Positions 24,563-34,945 of a stretch of DNA of 58,572 nucleotides are shown piece after piece (positions within the stretch are counted from its first letter, which is position 1; each line of letters begins with the position of its first letter). The position numbers were made by a program, and so were the translations under genes. Below the pieces are notes generated by a model, which was not told the origin of the DNA, searched no databases, and saw nothing but the letters and a program-made list of their open reading frames with translations. The DNA is from Polyangiaceae bacterium (lineage in GTDB: Bacteria > Myxococcota_A > Polyangia > Polyangiales > Polyangiaceae). The stretch lies in contig JAICQO010000034.1 of the NCBI GenBank assembly GCA_025937835.1, positions 1 to 58,572 of the forward strand. The letters run 5' to 3'.

Positions 24563-25218
24563 GGCTCCACCGCCGCGCGCAAGGCGGCGATCGCCTGGCG
24601 CCGGTCGGGCTCACCGAACACGGCGGTGCCCGCGACGAGCACGCTGGCACCGGCCTCGACCGCGCTCTTCACCGTGGCGGGCGCGATGCCGCCGTCGATC
24701 TCGAGCTCGATCGCGAGGCCCTCTCGCGTGATGCGCTCGCGGAGCGCGCGCAGTTTGGGCAACACCGCTGGTAGAAAGTGTTGCCCGCCGAAACCCGGAT
24801 TCACGCTCATCACCAAGATCAGATCGACGTCGCCCAGCACGTAGCGCACGGCCTCTTCCGGTGTGTGCGGATTGAGCACGAGCCCCGCCTTTTTTCCCAG
24901 TGCCCGGATCTGCGACAGCGTGCGCTGCACGTGGCGCGTGGCCTCGAGCTGCACGCTGATGATGTCCGCGCCTGCTTCCGCGAACGTCTCGAGATAGCGC
25001 TCGGGCTCGACGATCATCAAATGCACGTCGATCGGCAGACGAGTGGCACGGCGCACGGCCTTCAGGGTGGGCGGTCCGATCGTGATATTCGGCACGAAAA
25101 CGCCATCCATCACGTCCACGTGGATCCAATCGGCGCCGGCCGCTTCGACCTCGCGGACTTCGTCGGCCAGCCGTCCGAGGTCGGCGCTCAGGATCGACGG
25201 AGCGATGCGGATCGACAT
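24559..25218 (-). CDS. rpe: Ribulose-phosphate 3-epimerase
   Basis: 219 aa TIM-barrel enzyme interconverting ribulose-5-phosphate and xylulose-5-phosphate in the pentose phosphate pathway. Signatures include MSIRIAPSILSADLG, the catalytic and metal residues in IHVDVMDG and DVHLMI, MSVNPGFGGQ, and DGGIAPATV at the phosphate site. The ATG at 25218 is the conserved start; a longer open frame upstream lacks homology. It overlaps the metallopeptidase-like lipoprotein by 4 bp. A 114-bp divergent region separates it from the GNAT gene. Confidence 0.95.
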   Translation of the reverse strand: MSIRIAPSILSADLGRLADEVREVEAAGADWIHVDVMDGVFVPNITIGPPTLKAVRRATRLPIDVHLMIVEPERYLETFAEAGADIISVQLEATRHVQRTLSQIRALGKKAGLVLNPHTPEEAVRYVLGDVDLILVMSVNPGFGGQHFLPAVLPKLRALRERITREGLAIELEIDGGIAPATVKSAVEAGASVLVAGTAVFGEPDRRQAIAALRAAVEP

Positions 25219-25332
25219 CGCCTTCGAATACCCGACGCGGCCCCCCTGGTCGAGTTCCCCCGAAGTGTTGCGATCAGGATTTGGGAAGGAAGCCGGCTCG
25301 GGCGTGTTAGTCTCGGCACCGGCGCTCGTCTC

Positions 25333-25770
25333 ATGATTACCCGCCCCCTTGGTAAGCAAGACTACGATCACATCGTCCAGATCATCGACCGCTGGTGGGG
25401 AGGGCCGACCACGGCGCTCGCACACCCGATCTTCTTCTACGAGCTCGGCGCGATGGCGCGAGTCGTGGAAGACGAGGGCATCCTGGTCGGGTTCCTGCTC
25501 GGTTTCGTAGCGCCCGGTCCGCCGAAAACCGGCTACGTACACCTGGTCGGGATTCACCCCGACTACCGGCGCCGCGGCGTGGGCAAGGTCCTCTACCAGA
25601 CCTTCGAGGAGGACTCGCGAGCAGCCGGCTGCATGCGGCTCAAGGCCATCACCACGCTCGGCAACGAGGGCTCGATCGCGTTCCATCGCGCGCTCGGCTG
25701 GGACGTCACCTTTGTGGACGATTACGCCGGGCCCGCGCGCCCGCGCGTCGTGTTCAGCAAGAACCTGTAA
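25333..25770 (+). CDS. GNAT family N-acetyltransferase
   Basis: 145 aa. The acetyl-CoA-binding motif A is visible as VHLVGIHPDYRRRGVGKVLYQTF, and motif B as GSIAFHRALGWDVTF. The N-terminus TRPLGKQDYDHIVQIIDRWW is typical of small GNAT enzymes. The acceptor, protein or small molecule, is unknown. The ATG at 25333 directly precedes the conserved domain. A cyclic-nucleotide-binding protein gene follows 32 bp later and is probably cotranscribed, which recalls bacterial GNATs regulated by cAMP-binding domains, although here the domains are on separate proteins. Confidence 0.88.
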   Translation: MITRPLGKQDYDHIVQIIDRWWGGPTTALAHPIFFYELGAMARVVEDEGILVGFLLGFVAPGPPKTGYVHLVGIHPDYRRRGVGKVLYQTFEEDSRAAGCMRLKAITTLGNEGSIAFHRALGWDVTFVDDYAGPARPRVVFSKNL

Positions 25771-25802
25771 ACCCAACCGACGAGCGCAGCGACGAGCATG
25801 CC

Positions 25803-26315
25803 ATGAGCGTCCATGTCCCGAAGTTGACGGGAGCCGAGCTGCGCGAGGTCGGGTTGTTCGGCGCCCTGAGCGACGAGGTGCTCGCGCGCCTCGCCGGCAC
25901 ACTCACGGTCGTGACGCCCGAGGCCGGTCACACGCTGTTTCGCGAAGGCGACGAGGCCAGCGCCATGTACCTCGTGATCGGCGGGGAAGTGGAGGTGCTG
26001 AAGCGCAGCCGGTCGGGCGTCGATGCGCGCGTCGCGGTGCTCGGCCCCGGCGATTGGTTCGGCGAAATGAGCATCGTCGATATCCAGCCGCGGTCGGCGA
26101 CGGTGCGCATGCTCGCGCCGGGGCGCCTGGTGTGCATCACCTCGGCGGACTTCGACGCGCTCTACCGCTCGGACCTGAAGTCGTACGCGATCATCGTCCT
26201 CAACATGGCGCGCGAGCTGAGCCGCCGCCTGCGGGTCGCCGACGGCATCCTCGCCGATCTGATCGCGAACGTGCTCGACACGTACGTGTCGCGGCAGCGT
26301 CCCGGCGGCGGCTGA
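25803..26315 (+). CDS. Stand-alone cyclic nucleotide-binding domain protein
   Basis: 170 aa. One Crp-like beta-barrel fills residues about 12-130: GHTLFREGDEASAMYLVIGGEVEVL, then the phosphate-binding cassette FGEMSIVDIQPRSATV with the conserved Glu and Arg. A C-terminal helix follows but no helix-turn-helix, so it is not a DNA-binding Crp protein. It may bind cAMP or cGMP and act on a partner, most simply the adjacent acetyltransferase. It converges on the Gly-rich lipoprotein with a 10-bp gap. Confidence 0.88.
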   Translation: MSVHVPKLTGAELREVGLFGALSDEVLARLAGTLTVVTPEAGHTLFREGDEASAMYLVIGGEVEVLKRSRSGVDARVAVLGPGDWFGEMSIVDIQPRSATVRMLAPGRLVCITSADFDALYRSDLKSYAIIVLNMARELSRRLRVADGILADLIANVLDTYVSRQRPGGG

Positions 26316-26325
26316 GCCGCCGCGT

Positions 26326-27006
26326 TCATTCGTTCGGCTCGCCGCCTTCGCCCGCGGCCGCTTCGTTGCGCACGACTCCGCCCGAAGAGCCGGCGCTGCC
26401 GCCAGGCGGCGAGCCCGCACCACCAGTGGAGCTGGCTCCGCCGCAGCTCGCGTTGCCACCGCCGGCCCCGCCGATGCCGCCCGAGCCGCCGCAAGCCATC
26501 GATCCGCCGATGCCGGCTGCACCGCCAGGCGCCGAACCGCCCGAGCCGCCGTTCCCCGCGACACTGGGCCCGCCCGCTGCGCCGCCCGCTCCGGGGAAAG
26601 CGCCCGCGCTGGCGCCGCCCGAGTCGAGACCGCCAGCATTCGCACCGCCTGCGCTCGTAGCAGAACCGCCGCTCGCGGCTGGAGCCGAGCCGCCGGCACC
26701 TGTCAGGCCGCCCGTGGCTGCTGCTCCGCCGCTGGAAGCCGCAGAGCCGCCCATCGACACGGGCGGCGGAGTCGTGGTGGGCGTGCTCGGCGGATCGACG
26801 ACGACCGGCGGAGAAGCTCCACCGTTGCCGGGCGGCGCGGCGGTTCCGCCAGGCTGAGTCGGGCCCGTCGGAGCGCCGGTGGGAGGCGTTACCGGCTCGT
26901 CCGCCCCGCGAGCGCCCGGCAGCTCGGGCTGCGGGTCCAAGCTGAACCCACAAGACACACCCGCCCAGAGCAGCAACACCGTGCAGCAGGGCGAGCGCCA
27001 ACGCAT
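26326..27006 (-). CDS. Gly-rich low-complexity lipoprotein (first of tandem pair by coordinate)
   Basis: 226 aa from ATG 27006. A short signal (MRWRSPCCTVLLLWAGVSC) carries a possible lipobox Cys at about residue 19. It is followed by GFSLDPQPELPG and then almost entirely Gly, Ala, Ser and Pro (GGSAASSGG, GAGGGNASCGG). The protein has no catalytic motif. The composition suits a flexible surface spacer. It shares the layout Cys, then (D/N)PQP(E/D)(L/I)P(G/D), then Gly-rich tail with the neighbour ending at 27635, so the two look like paralogues. The low complexity leaves the other-strand frame open as well. Confidence 0.65.
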   Translation of the reverse strand: MRWRSPCCTVLLLWAGVSCGFSLDPQPELPGARGADEPVTPPTGAPTGPTQPGGTAAPPGNGGASPPVVVDPPSTPTTTPPPVSMGGSAASSGGAAATGGLTGAGGSAPAASGGSATSAGGANAGGLDSGGASAGAFPGAGGAAGGPSVAGNGGSGGSAPGGAAGIGGSMACGGSGGIGGAGGGNASCGGASSTGGAGSPPGGSAGSSGGVVRNEAAAGEGGEPNE

Positions 27007-27140
27007 CGTGGGCGGTAGTATTGCACGGCGCGAGCCAGCAGGTTGAAGTACGGTTTCAACTCGAAACCGAACCGTTGGCCCGCAGCCGGGTGGCACAAGT
27101 TGGCACAGCCCGGATCCGGGTGTCCGGACGAGCGCCTGCC

Positions 27141-27635
27141 CTAGCCCCCGAGCTGCCCTCCCGCGCCGGCACTATCGGGGTTGCCGAACCCGCCGTCGCC
27201 GCTTCCGCCGAAGCCGAGGTCGCCAGCTTCGCCGCCCTCTCCGATCCCGGGGTCGGCGCCCGCGCTGGACTCGCCGCCTTCGCCAATTTCGGAGTCGCCG
27301 CCACCGCCGAAGCCGAGGTCGCCGCCTTCGCCAGCGCCGCTATCCGAGCTGCCGCCGGCACCGCCCGCATTCTCGGCGCCGCCGGGGCCGGCGGATTCGC
27401 CGCCCATGCCGATGCTGACTCCGCCGGTGCTCGGGCTGCCCCCGCTCGAAGCGCCGCCGCGGGCAGTCGCACCGCCGTTTCCGGGCACCCCGGGACGACC
27501 GCCGGTTGCTGCCGCGCTTCCACCCGTCGCCGCCGGAGGGGTCTCGCCGCTCGCGTCCGGAATGTCCGGCTGAGGATTCAGAAAGCAACCGGGCGCGATC
27601 AACGCCAGGAGCCAGAGACGCTGCGCGAAGCGCAT
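27141..27635 (-). CDS. Gly-rich low-complexity lipoprotein (second of tandem pair)
   Basis: 164 aa from ATG 27635. The signal MRFAQRLWLLALIAPGC ends in a lipobox Cys, followed by FLNPQPDIPDASGETPP and a Gly/Ser/Glu-rich tail with imperfect repeats such as GEGGDLGFGGGGDSEIGEGGE and GEGGEAGDLGFGGSGDGGFG. It closely parallels the protein at 26326-27006 but is more acidic. Both lie on the same strand with a 134-bp gap. The function is unknown; a surface-exposed, possibly structural lipoprotein is likely. An ATG at 27665 is an alternative start only 3 bp before the tyrA stop. Confidence 0.65.
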   Translation of the reverse strand: MRFAQRLWLLALIAPGCFLNPQPDIPDASGETPPAATGGSAAATGGRPGVPGNGGATARGGASSGGSPSTGGVSIGMGGESAGPGGAENAGGAGGSSDSGAGEGGDLGFGGGGDSEIGEGGESSAGADPGIGEGGEAGDLGFGGSGDGGFGNPDSAGAGGQLGG

Positions 27636-27667
27636 GAGGGTTCGGTTCTGCAAGACGCCGGCCATCG

Positions 27668-28537
27668 TCAGTCGCCAGAATGCGTTGCCGACTCCGAGCC
27701 GGCCTTTTGCAGCTCGTACCGCGCGCGCCGCGCCGCCGCGAGCAAGGCTTCGGCTCGCGCGCTGCTCGAGCCTCGTGAGAGCTCGGCCTGCACCCCGGCG
27801 AGCGCGTCGATCAGCTCGCGGAGCGCCGTGGATATCTCGTCGGAATTGCTCGAGAAAATGTCACGCCACATGGCCTCGGGGCCGCCTGCCGTGCGCGTCA
27901 GGCGCTCGAAGGCGGGACCCCCGGCGGCTGCGGCGTCCCGGGTGCTCACGAGGCCGAGCAACGCGCTGGCGACCAGCTGCGGCACGTGACTGGTGCGCGC
28001 CACGGCCGCATCGTGAGCGGCGGCGCTCAAGTGCACCGGCTCGCCGCCGGCTCGCCGCACCCACTGCTCGACGCTGTGTAGCGCGTCCGCGTCGGCGCCC
28101 TCACCGCACAGGATCCACGGGCGCCCTTCGAACAGCTCGGCGCGGGCCTCGGCGATCCCGCCCTCCGGCAGCCCCGCCATCGGGTGACCCGGCACGAAGC
28201 GCCGCTGGTTGGGTAAACCGCTGGCCGCGCGCACGATCGCGCGCTTCGTCGAGCCGCAATCCGTGACCAGCCGCGACTCCGGCAATACGAACGCGAGGCG
28301 CTCGCACAGCACGCCCACGGGCACCGCCAGAAACACCAGGTCGGCGGCGCGCAGCGCGGCTCGCGCTCCCTGCTCGTCCGCCGCGCTCACGAGCTCGTCG
28401 GCGATCTGCCGGGCGCGCGGCTCCGCGAGCACGCCCGGAAAATCGATGGCGGTCACGTGGGCCGGCGCGGATCGCTTCTGCGCGAGCGCGAACGAGCCGC
28501 CCAGCAAGCCGAAACCGAGCACGCACAGGCGGTTCAT
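27668..28537 (-). CDS. tyrA: Prephenate dehydrogenase TyrA
   Basis: 289 aa. The NAD-binding motif is GFGLLGGSFALA at residues 8-19, followed by the TyrA signatures VTDCGSTKRAIV, FVPGHPMAGLPEGG and the late catalytic-region helix AAAHDAAVARTSHVPQL. It oxidatively decarboxylates prephenate to 4-hydroxyphenylpyruvate for tyrosine. The C-terminus lacks an added ACT domain. The ATG at 28537 overlaps by 4 bp (ATGA) the stop of the upstream DAHP-synthase-like gene, so the two are translationally coupled and likely act together. Confidence 0.94.
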   Translation of the reverse strand: MNRLCVLGFGLLGGSFALAQKRSAPAHVTAIDFPGVLAEPRARQIADELVSAADEQGARAALRAADLVFLAVPVGVLCERLAFVLPESRLVTDCGSTKRAIVRAASGLPNQRRFVPGHPMAGLPEGGIAEARAELFEGRPWILCGEGADADALHSVEQWVRRAGGEPVHLSAAAHDAAVARTSHVPQLVASALLGLVSTRDAAAAGGPAFERLTRTAGGPEAMWRDIFSSNSDEISTALRELIDALAGVQAELSRGSSSARAEALLAAARRARYELQKAGSESATHSGD

Positions 28538-29388
28538 GCGCGCAGCACGGCAGCCAGGGTCCGGATCCGCTCGGCCAGCGCCGCCGCGTCCGAGAGCGTC
28601 AGCGAGGCGGGTACACGCGGCTGATCGTCGTCGCGGCCGATACGAACGCGCAGGATCACGCCGTCGGCGCCCGCGCCGATCGCGGCACACGCCACGGCCG
28701 CGCTGCGCCGCCCCATCCCGGCGATCCGCGGAACATCGACCACGATCGGCAGGTGCGTCCGCTCGCGGGCGCGGGCCAGAGCCACGACGTCGAGCGAACG
28801 CGTGCCGTTCGGCTGCTCGTCGCCCGACTCGAGCAAGACCACGTCCGAGCGGCGCTCGAGCCAGGTTTCGGCGGACTGCATCCAGGCCTCAACGCGCGAG
28901 CCGGACACGCGCTCCACGAAATGCACCCCGGGGCCCGCGCCGGTCGCGGCCAGAGAGACGCGCTCGAGCCCGCCGACCGCCTCCGGGGCCTCCGCGCTGC
29001 GCGAGACCGCGGCGTCGAAGCCGCGATCCACCAGCGAGGGCCCGCGCAGAAATGTGGCGGTCGAGGTGCGGTCGTTGCCGCTCACCGGCTCGACCGCGAT
29101 CCAAGGCCGGGCCCCGCCGATGCTGCCGAACTTGCCGCTCACGACGCTGGTCGCGCCCACGGCGCTGCGCGCGGCCAGGCGATACGGCTCGCTCACCCGC
29201 ACCACCTCGGTGACGCCCTCGAGCTCGCTGATCACGCCCACGTCGTCGCCCGTGACGTTCCCGACCACGCCCAGGATCGTCCGCTCGTGCCCGCTCGAGC
29301 GATGCACGTCGAAGCCCGCGGAGACCAAGAACGAGATCACGGCCTCGATGGCGGCATCGGGCGCGTGCGGCTTCATCACGACGATCAT
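28534..29388 (-). CDS. DAHP synthase (AroF type Ibeta) homologue, probably catalytically inactive
   Basis: 284 aa. Residues 1 to about 70 form the ferredoxin-like/ACT-type N-terminal domain of Thermotoga/Bacillus-type DAHP synthases: MIVVMKPHA, GFDVHRSSGHERTILGVVGNV, VTEVVRVSEPYRLAAR. The rest keeps the length and order of the barrel, but the active-site motifs are eroded. The usual GPCSVE reads VEPVSGN, LRGGAYKPRTSP is reduced to LRGPSLVDRG, CERG reads LESG, and DPSHSGG reads DVPRIAGMG. By alignment to T. maritima, the metal ligands Cys, His and Glu (and apparently the Asp) are gone. It may serve as a regulatory subunit for TyrA. ATG 29388 begins the conserved domain. Confidence 0.75.
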   Translation of the reverse strand: MIVVMKPHAPDAAIEAVISFLVSAGFDVHRSSGHERTILGVVGNVTGDDVGVISELEGVTEVVRVSEPYRLAARSAVGATSVVSGKFGSIGGARPWIAVEPVSGNDRTSTATFLRGPSLVDRGFDAAVSRSAEAPEAVGGLERVSLAATGAGPGVHFVERVSGSRVEAWMQSAETWLERRSDVVLLESGDEQPNGTRSLDVVALARARERTHLPIVVDVPRIAGMGRRSAAVACAAIGAGADGVILRVRIGRDDDQPRVPASLTLSDAAALAERIRTLAAVLRA

Positions 29389-29508
29389 GAGCGACACCAG
29401 GCCCGGGACTCGGACCTCTGAGTGCCGCACCCTAGCACTGCTCGACGCGAGGGACAGCGCTCAGCGGGCGGGGCGGGCAAAGTTGTCCCTGTTCACGGGG
29501 GCGGCACG

Positions 29509-29580
29509 TCCCCACGCGCTCACTCTTTCAGTCCGAGTCCTCCGGCTACTTCGGCAGATTCCCAACCGCTTGTCGCTCTA
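29509..29580. repeat. Dispersed 72-bp repeat, copy A
   Basis: This stretch matches 43772-43843 at 62 of 72 positions without gaps. Both ends are almost unchanged (first 20 and last 17 bp identical). The right part (29549-29580) codes for the last 10 or so residues of the receiver protein at 29546, and its stop codon also lies in the repeat. A shared GGGGCGGCACG lies just to the left in both copies. Confidence 0.75.
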
Positions 29581-29920
29581 AGGCCTCGTACAGCGCGTCG
29601 AAGCGCAGCGGCTTTCTGAGGAAGCGGCTCGCGCCGAGCTTCTGCACGTGGGCGTCGAGCGCGGGATCCTGCTCCGAGCTCACCACCACCACCGGGATGT
29701 GGCTGGTTTTGGCCGAAAGCTTCAGCTTTTTCAGCACGTCGGAGCCGGTGCCGCCCGGCATGTTGATGTCCAGCATGATCACGTCCGGCAGGTTCTTCAT
29801 CGCGAACATGAAGGCCTGCATCGCGTCGACCGCGACCGTGACCGTGTGACCCTTCTCCCGCAGGCGAGTGGAGACGTGTTCCACGAACACGCGATCGTCG
29901 TCGGCCAGTAACACCTTCAT
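29546..29920 (-). CDS. Single-domain response regulator (CheY-like)
   Basis: 124 aa. A full receiver domain is present: acidic pocket LLADDDR, phosphoacceptor Asp in VIMLDINMPG, Ser in VVVSS and Lys in FLRKPL. There is no output domain, so it probably passes phosphoryl groups or signals by protein contact. The ATG overlaps the stop of the receiver-Hpt gene by 4 bp, so they are coupled. The final residues RQAVGNLPK are encoded within a dispersed 72-bp repeat, suggesting that the original end was replaced by repeat sequence. Confidence 0.92.
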   Translation of the reverse strand: MKVLLADDDRVFVEHVSTRLREKGHTVTVAVDAMQAFMFAMKNLPDVIMLDINMPGGTGSDVLKKLKLSAKTSHIPVVVVSSEQDPALDAHVQKLGASRFLRKPLRFDALYEALERQAVGNLPK

Positions 29921-30723
29921 AGTCGTTCCAGGCTACCTTCGAGCGCGTTCAGCTCGCGCCGCAGCGCGCCGATCTCGGTGATCAGTCGGTCGTATTCGGC
30001 GGGCACCACGGCTTGCCCGGATCGGGAGCTCTGCTCGAGGTGCGCCGCGCTGTGATAGGCACCGCCGAGCTTGAAGTTGCCGATCACGCCCTTGAGCGCG
30101 TGCGCTGCGGCGCCGATCCGCTGCGCATCCTTGGAGCGGATGCCGACGCCGAGCTCGACGACGAGCTTCGCCGTCTGTTCTCGGAACAGCTGGAGCATGC
30201 GGCACAAGAGCTCGCGGTCTCCGCCCACTTCCTGCAACAGCGCTTCGCCGTCCACGGGCGGGTCGAGGCTCGGTCGGAGCGAGGCAGGGTTCGCGGCCTC
30301 CGGGGACATCAACCGTGCGAGCATCACGCGCAGCGTCGCCGTCCGCAATGGCTTCTCGATGTAGCCGTCGATACCGTGCGCCGACATCGCCTCGATGCGC
30401 TCGGGGCTCACGAACGCCGACACCGCCAGGATGGGCGCGTATTTGCGCGACGGCACTGCGCGAATTCGCTGGGCGACCTCGAGGCCCGGCATGTCGGGGA
30501 GCTCGAGATCCAAGAGCACGATGTCGAAGGCTTCGCACTCGAAGGCGCGGACCGCGTCGTAGCCGCGGCTCACGTGCGTAACGTCGTGGCCGAGCTGCTC
30601 GAGCAGCGTGCTGCCGACCAGCGCGTTGAGCGCGCAGTCCTCTGCGAGCAACACGTCGAGCGGTCGCTCCGGACGTTGGGGGGCGCGGGAATCCTTACCC
30701 GCGGCGGCGCTGGGCACTGCCAT
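29917..30723 (-). CDS. Receiver-Hpt phosphotransfer protein
   Basis: 268 aa. Residues about 20-140 are a complete receiver (VLLAEDCALN, phosphoacceptor in VLLDLELPD, Lys in YIEKPL). Residues about 160-265 form a histidine phosphotransfer domain with the phosphorylatable His in AAHALKGVIGNF. Such proteins act as phosphorelay intermediates. It is divergent from the hybrid kinase at 30848, with a 124-bp shared promoter region, and coupled to the single receiver. This suggests a relay kinase to receiver-Hpt to receiver. Confidence 0.92.
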   Translation of the reverse strand: MAVPSAAAGKDSRAPQRPERPLDVLLAEDCALNALVGSTLLEQLGHDVTHVSRGYDAVRAFECEAFDIVLLDLELPDMPGLEVAQRIRAVPSRKYAPILAVSAFVSPERIEAMSAHGIDGYIEKPLRTATLRVMLARLMSPEAANPASLRPSLDPPVDGEALLQEVGGDRELLCRMLQLFREQTAKLVVELGVGIRSKDAQRIGAAAHALKGVIGNFKLGGAYHSAAHLEQSSRSGQAVVPAEYDRLITEIGALRRELNALEGSLERL

Positions 30724-30847
30724 CGACTGAGCCTCTCCTGCAGCTCGAAACGGCGAAGGCGTTCGAGCGCTTAAGGGGCCTCCCGCCTACACAGTGTCCT
30801 CGCGAAACGACTTAACTGCTGGACGAAATCAGCCGATCGGAGTCCGG

Positions 30848-33217
<2,370 letters not shown>

Positions 33218-33273
33218 TTCGCGTACCGAGATTTCTGGCCGTGGCGTAGGCGCGAGGCTATCGTGGCGGACGA

Positions 33274-34929
33274 TTGGCCGAGATACAGCCCGCACCGCCC
33301 CCAAGGGACTCACTCATAGATAGCGTCGTCGCCGAGCGCTATCGGGTGATCAAGCAGCTCGGTGAGGGCGGGATGGGTCAGGTCTACCTGGCCGAGCACA
33401 TCGCCATCGAGCGCCGCATCGCGCTCAAGGTGCTGCGCGCCGAGTACGCCCACCGCGGCGAGATGGTCTCGCGTTTCCAGCAAGAAGCCATCAGCGCCTC
33501 GCGCATCAAGCACCCGAACGTGCTCGACGTGTTCGACTTCGGCCGGCTCGAGAACGGCTGCTTCTTTTTGGCCATGGAGTTTCTCGACGGCAACGACCTC
33601 GCCGAAGAGATGGCCAAGCGCCGCGTGATCGAGCCGACCATGGGCGTCCGGATCGCGCTCGAGGTCTGCCGCGGCCTCCAGGCAGCGCACTCGAAGGGCG
33701 TGGTCCACCGCGATCTGAAGCCCGAAAACGTGTTCTTGCAGCGCACCCAGGAGGGGGAAGAAGCCGTCAAGATCGTGGACTTCGGGATCGCGCAGCTCCG
33801 CAGCAACGAGGACGCCGCGGGCTCGCAGCGCCGCCGCCTGACGCGCACGGGCATGATCTTCGGCACGCCGGAGTACATGGCGCCGGAGCAGGCTGCCGGG
33901 CGCCGCGCCGACCACCGCACCGACGTCTACGCGCTCGGCATCTTGATGTACGAGATGTTCACGGGCTCCGTCCCGTTCACCGACGAGACGTTCCTCGGGG
34001 TGCTCTCGAAGCACGCGAGCGAGATGCCGCCGGCCATGTCTTCGGTGCTGCCCGAGCTCGCGATTTCGCCGCAGCTCCAGGCCGTGGTGATGAAGGCGCT
34101 CGCGAAGAATCCGGACGAGCGCTACGCGTCGATGAACGAGTTCGCGCAGGCGATCCAGGCCACGCCCGAGGGCATGCTGTACAACCACAGGGCGCTCGGC
34201 CGCCCGCAGCCCACCGAGCGCTCACCGGAGTTCATGGCGCCTGCGCCGGGCAACCCGACGGCGCCCGAGTTCGGCGTCGTTCAGGGCCCGCCCCAGGTGG
34301 TGCCGCCGGACCCGAATCGCGGCGCGCTCACGGTGCCGCACGGAAGCGGCCGCAATTATCCGAGCCGCGCGCAGACGCTGCCGAGTGGCCCACCGATGTA
34401 CGAGGCCTCGGTGCCGCCGCCGGCCTCGGTCAGCGAGCACAAGCGGCTCGGGGTTTGGGTCGGTATCGGCGCGGTGCTGGTCGCGGGGACAGTCGGCGCG
34501 TTCGTGATCAGCAAGCGCCGCGAGCCGGCCGCGGAGGTACCGAGCAGCGCACCGGTCGTGAGCGCACCGCCCAAGCCGGCCGACGTGAAGCCGCTCGAAA
34601 CCGCAACGACGCCGTCCGTGACCACGGACGCTTCCGCAGAGCTCCCGTCGATCGCCGGCGTGAAGCTCGAGGTCACGACCGACCCCGCGGGCGCGACGCT
34701 CACCAAGAACGGCTTCCAGGTCTGCGACGCGACACCCTGTGAGGTGATTGCCGACCTGAACGAGACGTTCGAGCTCGAGGCCACGAAGGGCGCGCTCAAG
34801 GGCAAAACCCGGGTTTTGGCCCAGCGCGATCAGAAGGTCGCCATCAAGCTCGCCGGCCAGGCCAGGCCGCCAAAACGCCTGTGCGAGGTCGAGGTGGACG
34901 GCCTCAAGATCCTGCGTCCCTGCAACTAG
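33274..34929 (+). CDS. Ser/Thr protein kinase with transmembrane helix and PEGA domain
   Basis: 551 aa from a TTG start, the only in-frame start before the kinase domain. The Hanks-type kinase (about residues 22-290) is complete: LGEGGMGQVYLAEH, ALKVLR, HRDLKPEN, IVDFGIA, YMAPEQ. A Pro-rich juxtamembrane linker, one helix (VWVGIGAVLVAGTVGAFVI, about residues 392-412) and a periplasmic PEGA domain (VKLEVTTDPAGATLTKNG) follow. PEGA domains may bind surface or cell-wall components, so it may sense the envelope. It lies 56 bp after the hybrid kinase gene and 16 bp before the Liv binding protein, and may share their transcript. Confidence 0.94.
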   Translation: MAEIQPAPPPRDSLIDSVVAERYRVIKQLGEGGMGQVYLAEHIAIERRIALKVLRAEYAHRGEMVSRFQQEAISASRIKHPNVLDVFDFGRLENGCFFLAMEFLDGNDLAEEMAKRRVIEPTMGVRIALEVCRGLQAAHSKGVVHRDLKPENVFLQRTQEGEEAVKIVDFGIAQLRSNEDAAGSQRRRLTRTGMIFGTPEYMAPEQAAGRRADHRTDVYALGILMYEMFTGSVPFTDETFLGVLSKHASEMPPAMSSVLPELAISPQLQAVVMKALAKNPDERYASMNEFAQAIQATPEGMLYNHRALGRPQPTERSPEFMAPAPGNPTAPEFGVVQGPPQVVPPDPNRGALTVPHGSGRNYPSRAQTLPSGPPMYEASVPPPASVSEHKRLGVWVGIGAVLVAGTVGAFVISKRREPAAEVPSSAPVVSAPPKPADVKPLETATTPSVTTDASAELPSIAGVKLEVTTDPAGATLTKNGFQVCDATPCEVIADLNETFELEATKGALKGKTRVLAQRDQKVAIKLAGQARPPKRLCEVEVDGLKILRPCN

Positions 34930-34945
34930 AGGAGAGTAGAGTCAG

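Noticed and set aside
25114-25126. GTCCACGTGGATC, similar to a Caulobacter-type parS
   Set aside because: It lacks the outer bases of the palindrome, differs from the two real sites, and is explained by conserved rpe codons (HVDVMDG).
27083-27105. TGGCACAAGTTGGCA, reminiscent of a sigma-54 promoter
   Set aside because: After TGGCAC and five bases the next block is GGCA rather than TTGC, and the spacing gives no proper -12 element.
26326-27665. The Gly-rich region as a plus-strand Pro-rich gene or DNA repeat array
   Set aside because: Plus-strand frames are Pro/Ala-rich without a start signal or lipobox. The minus strand gives two clean lipoprotein signals.
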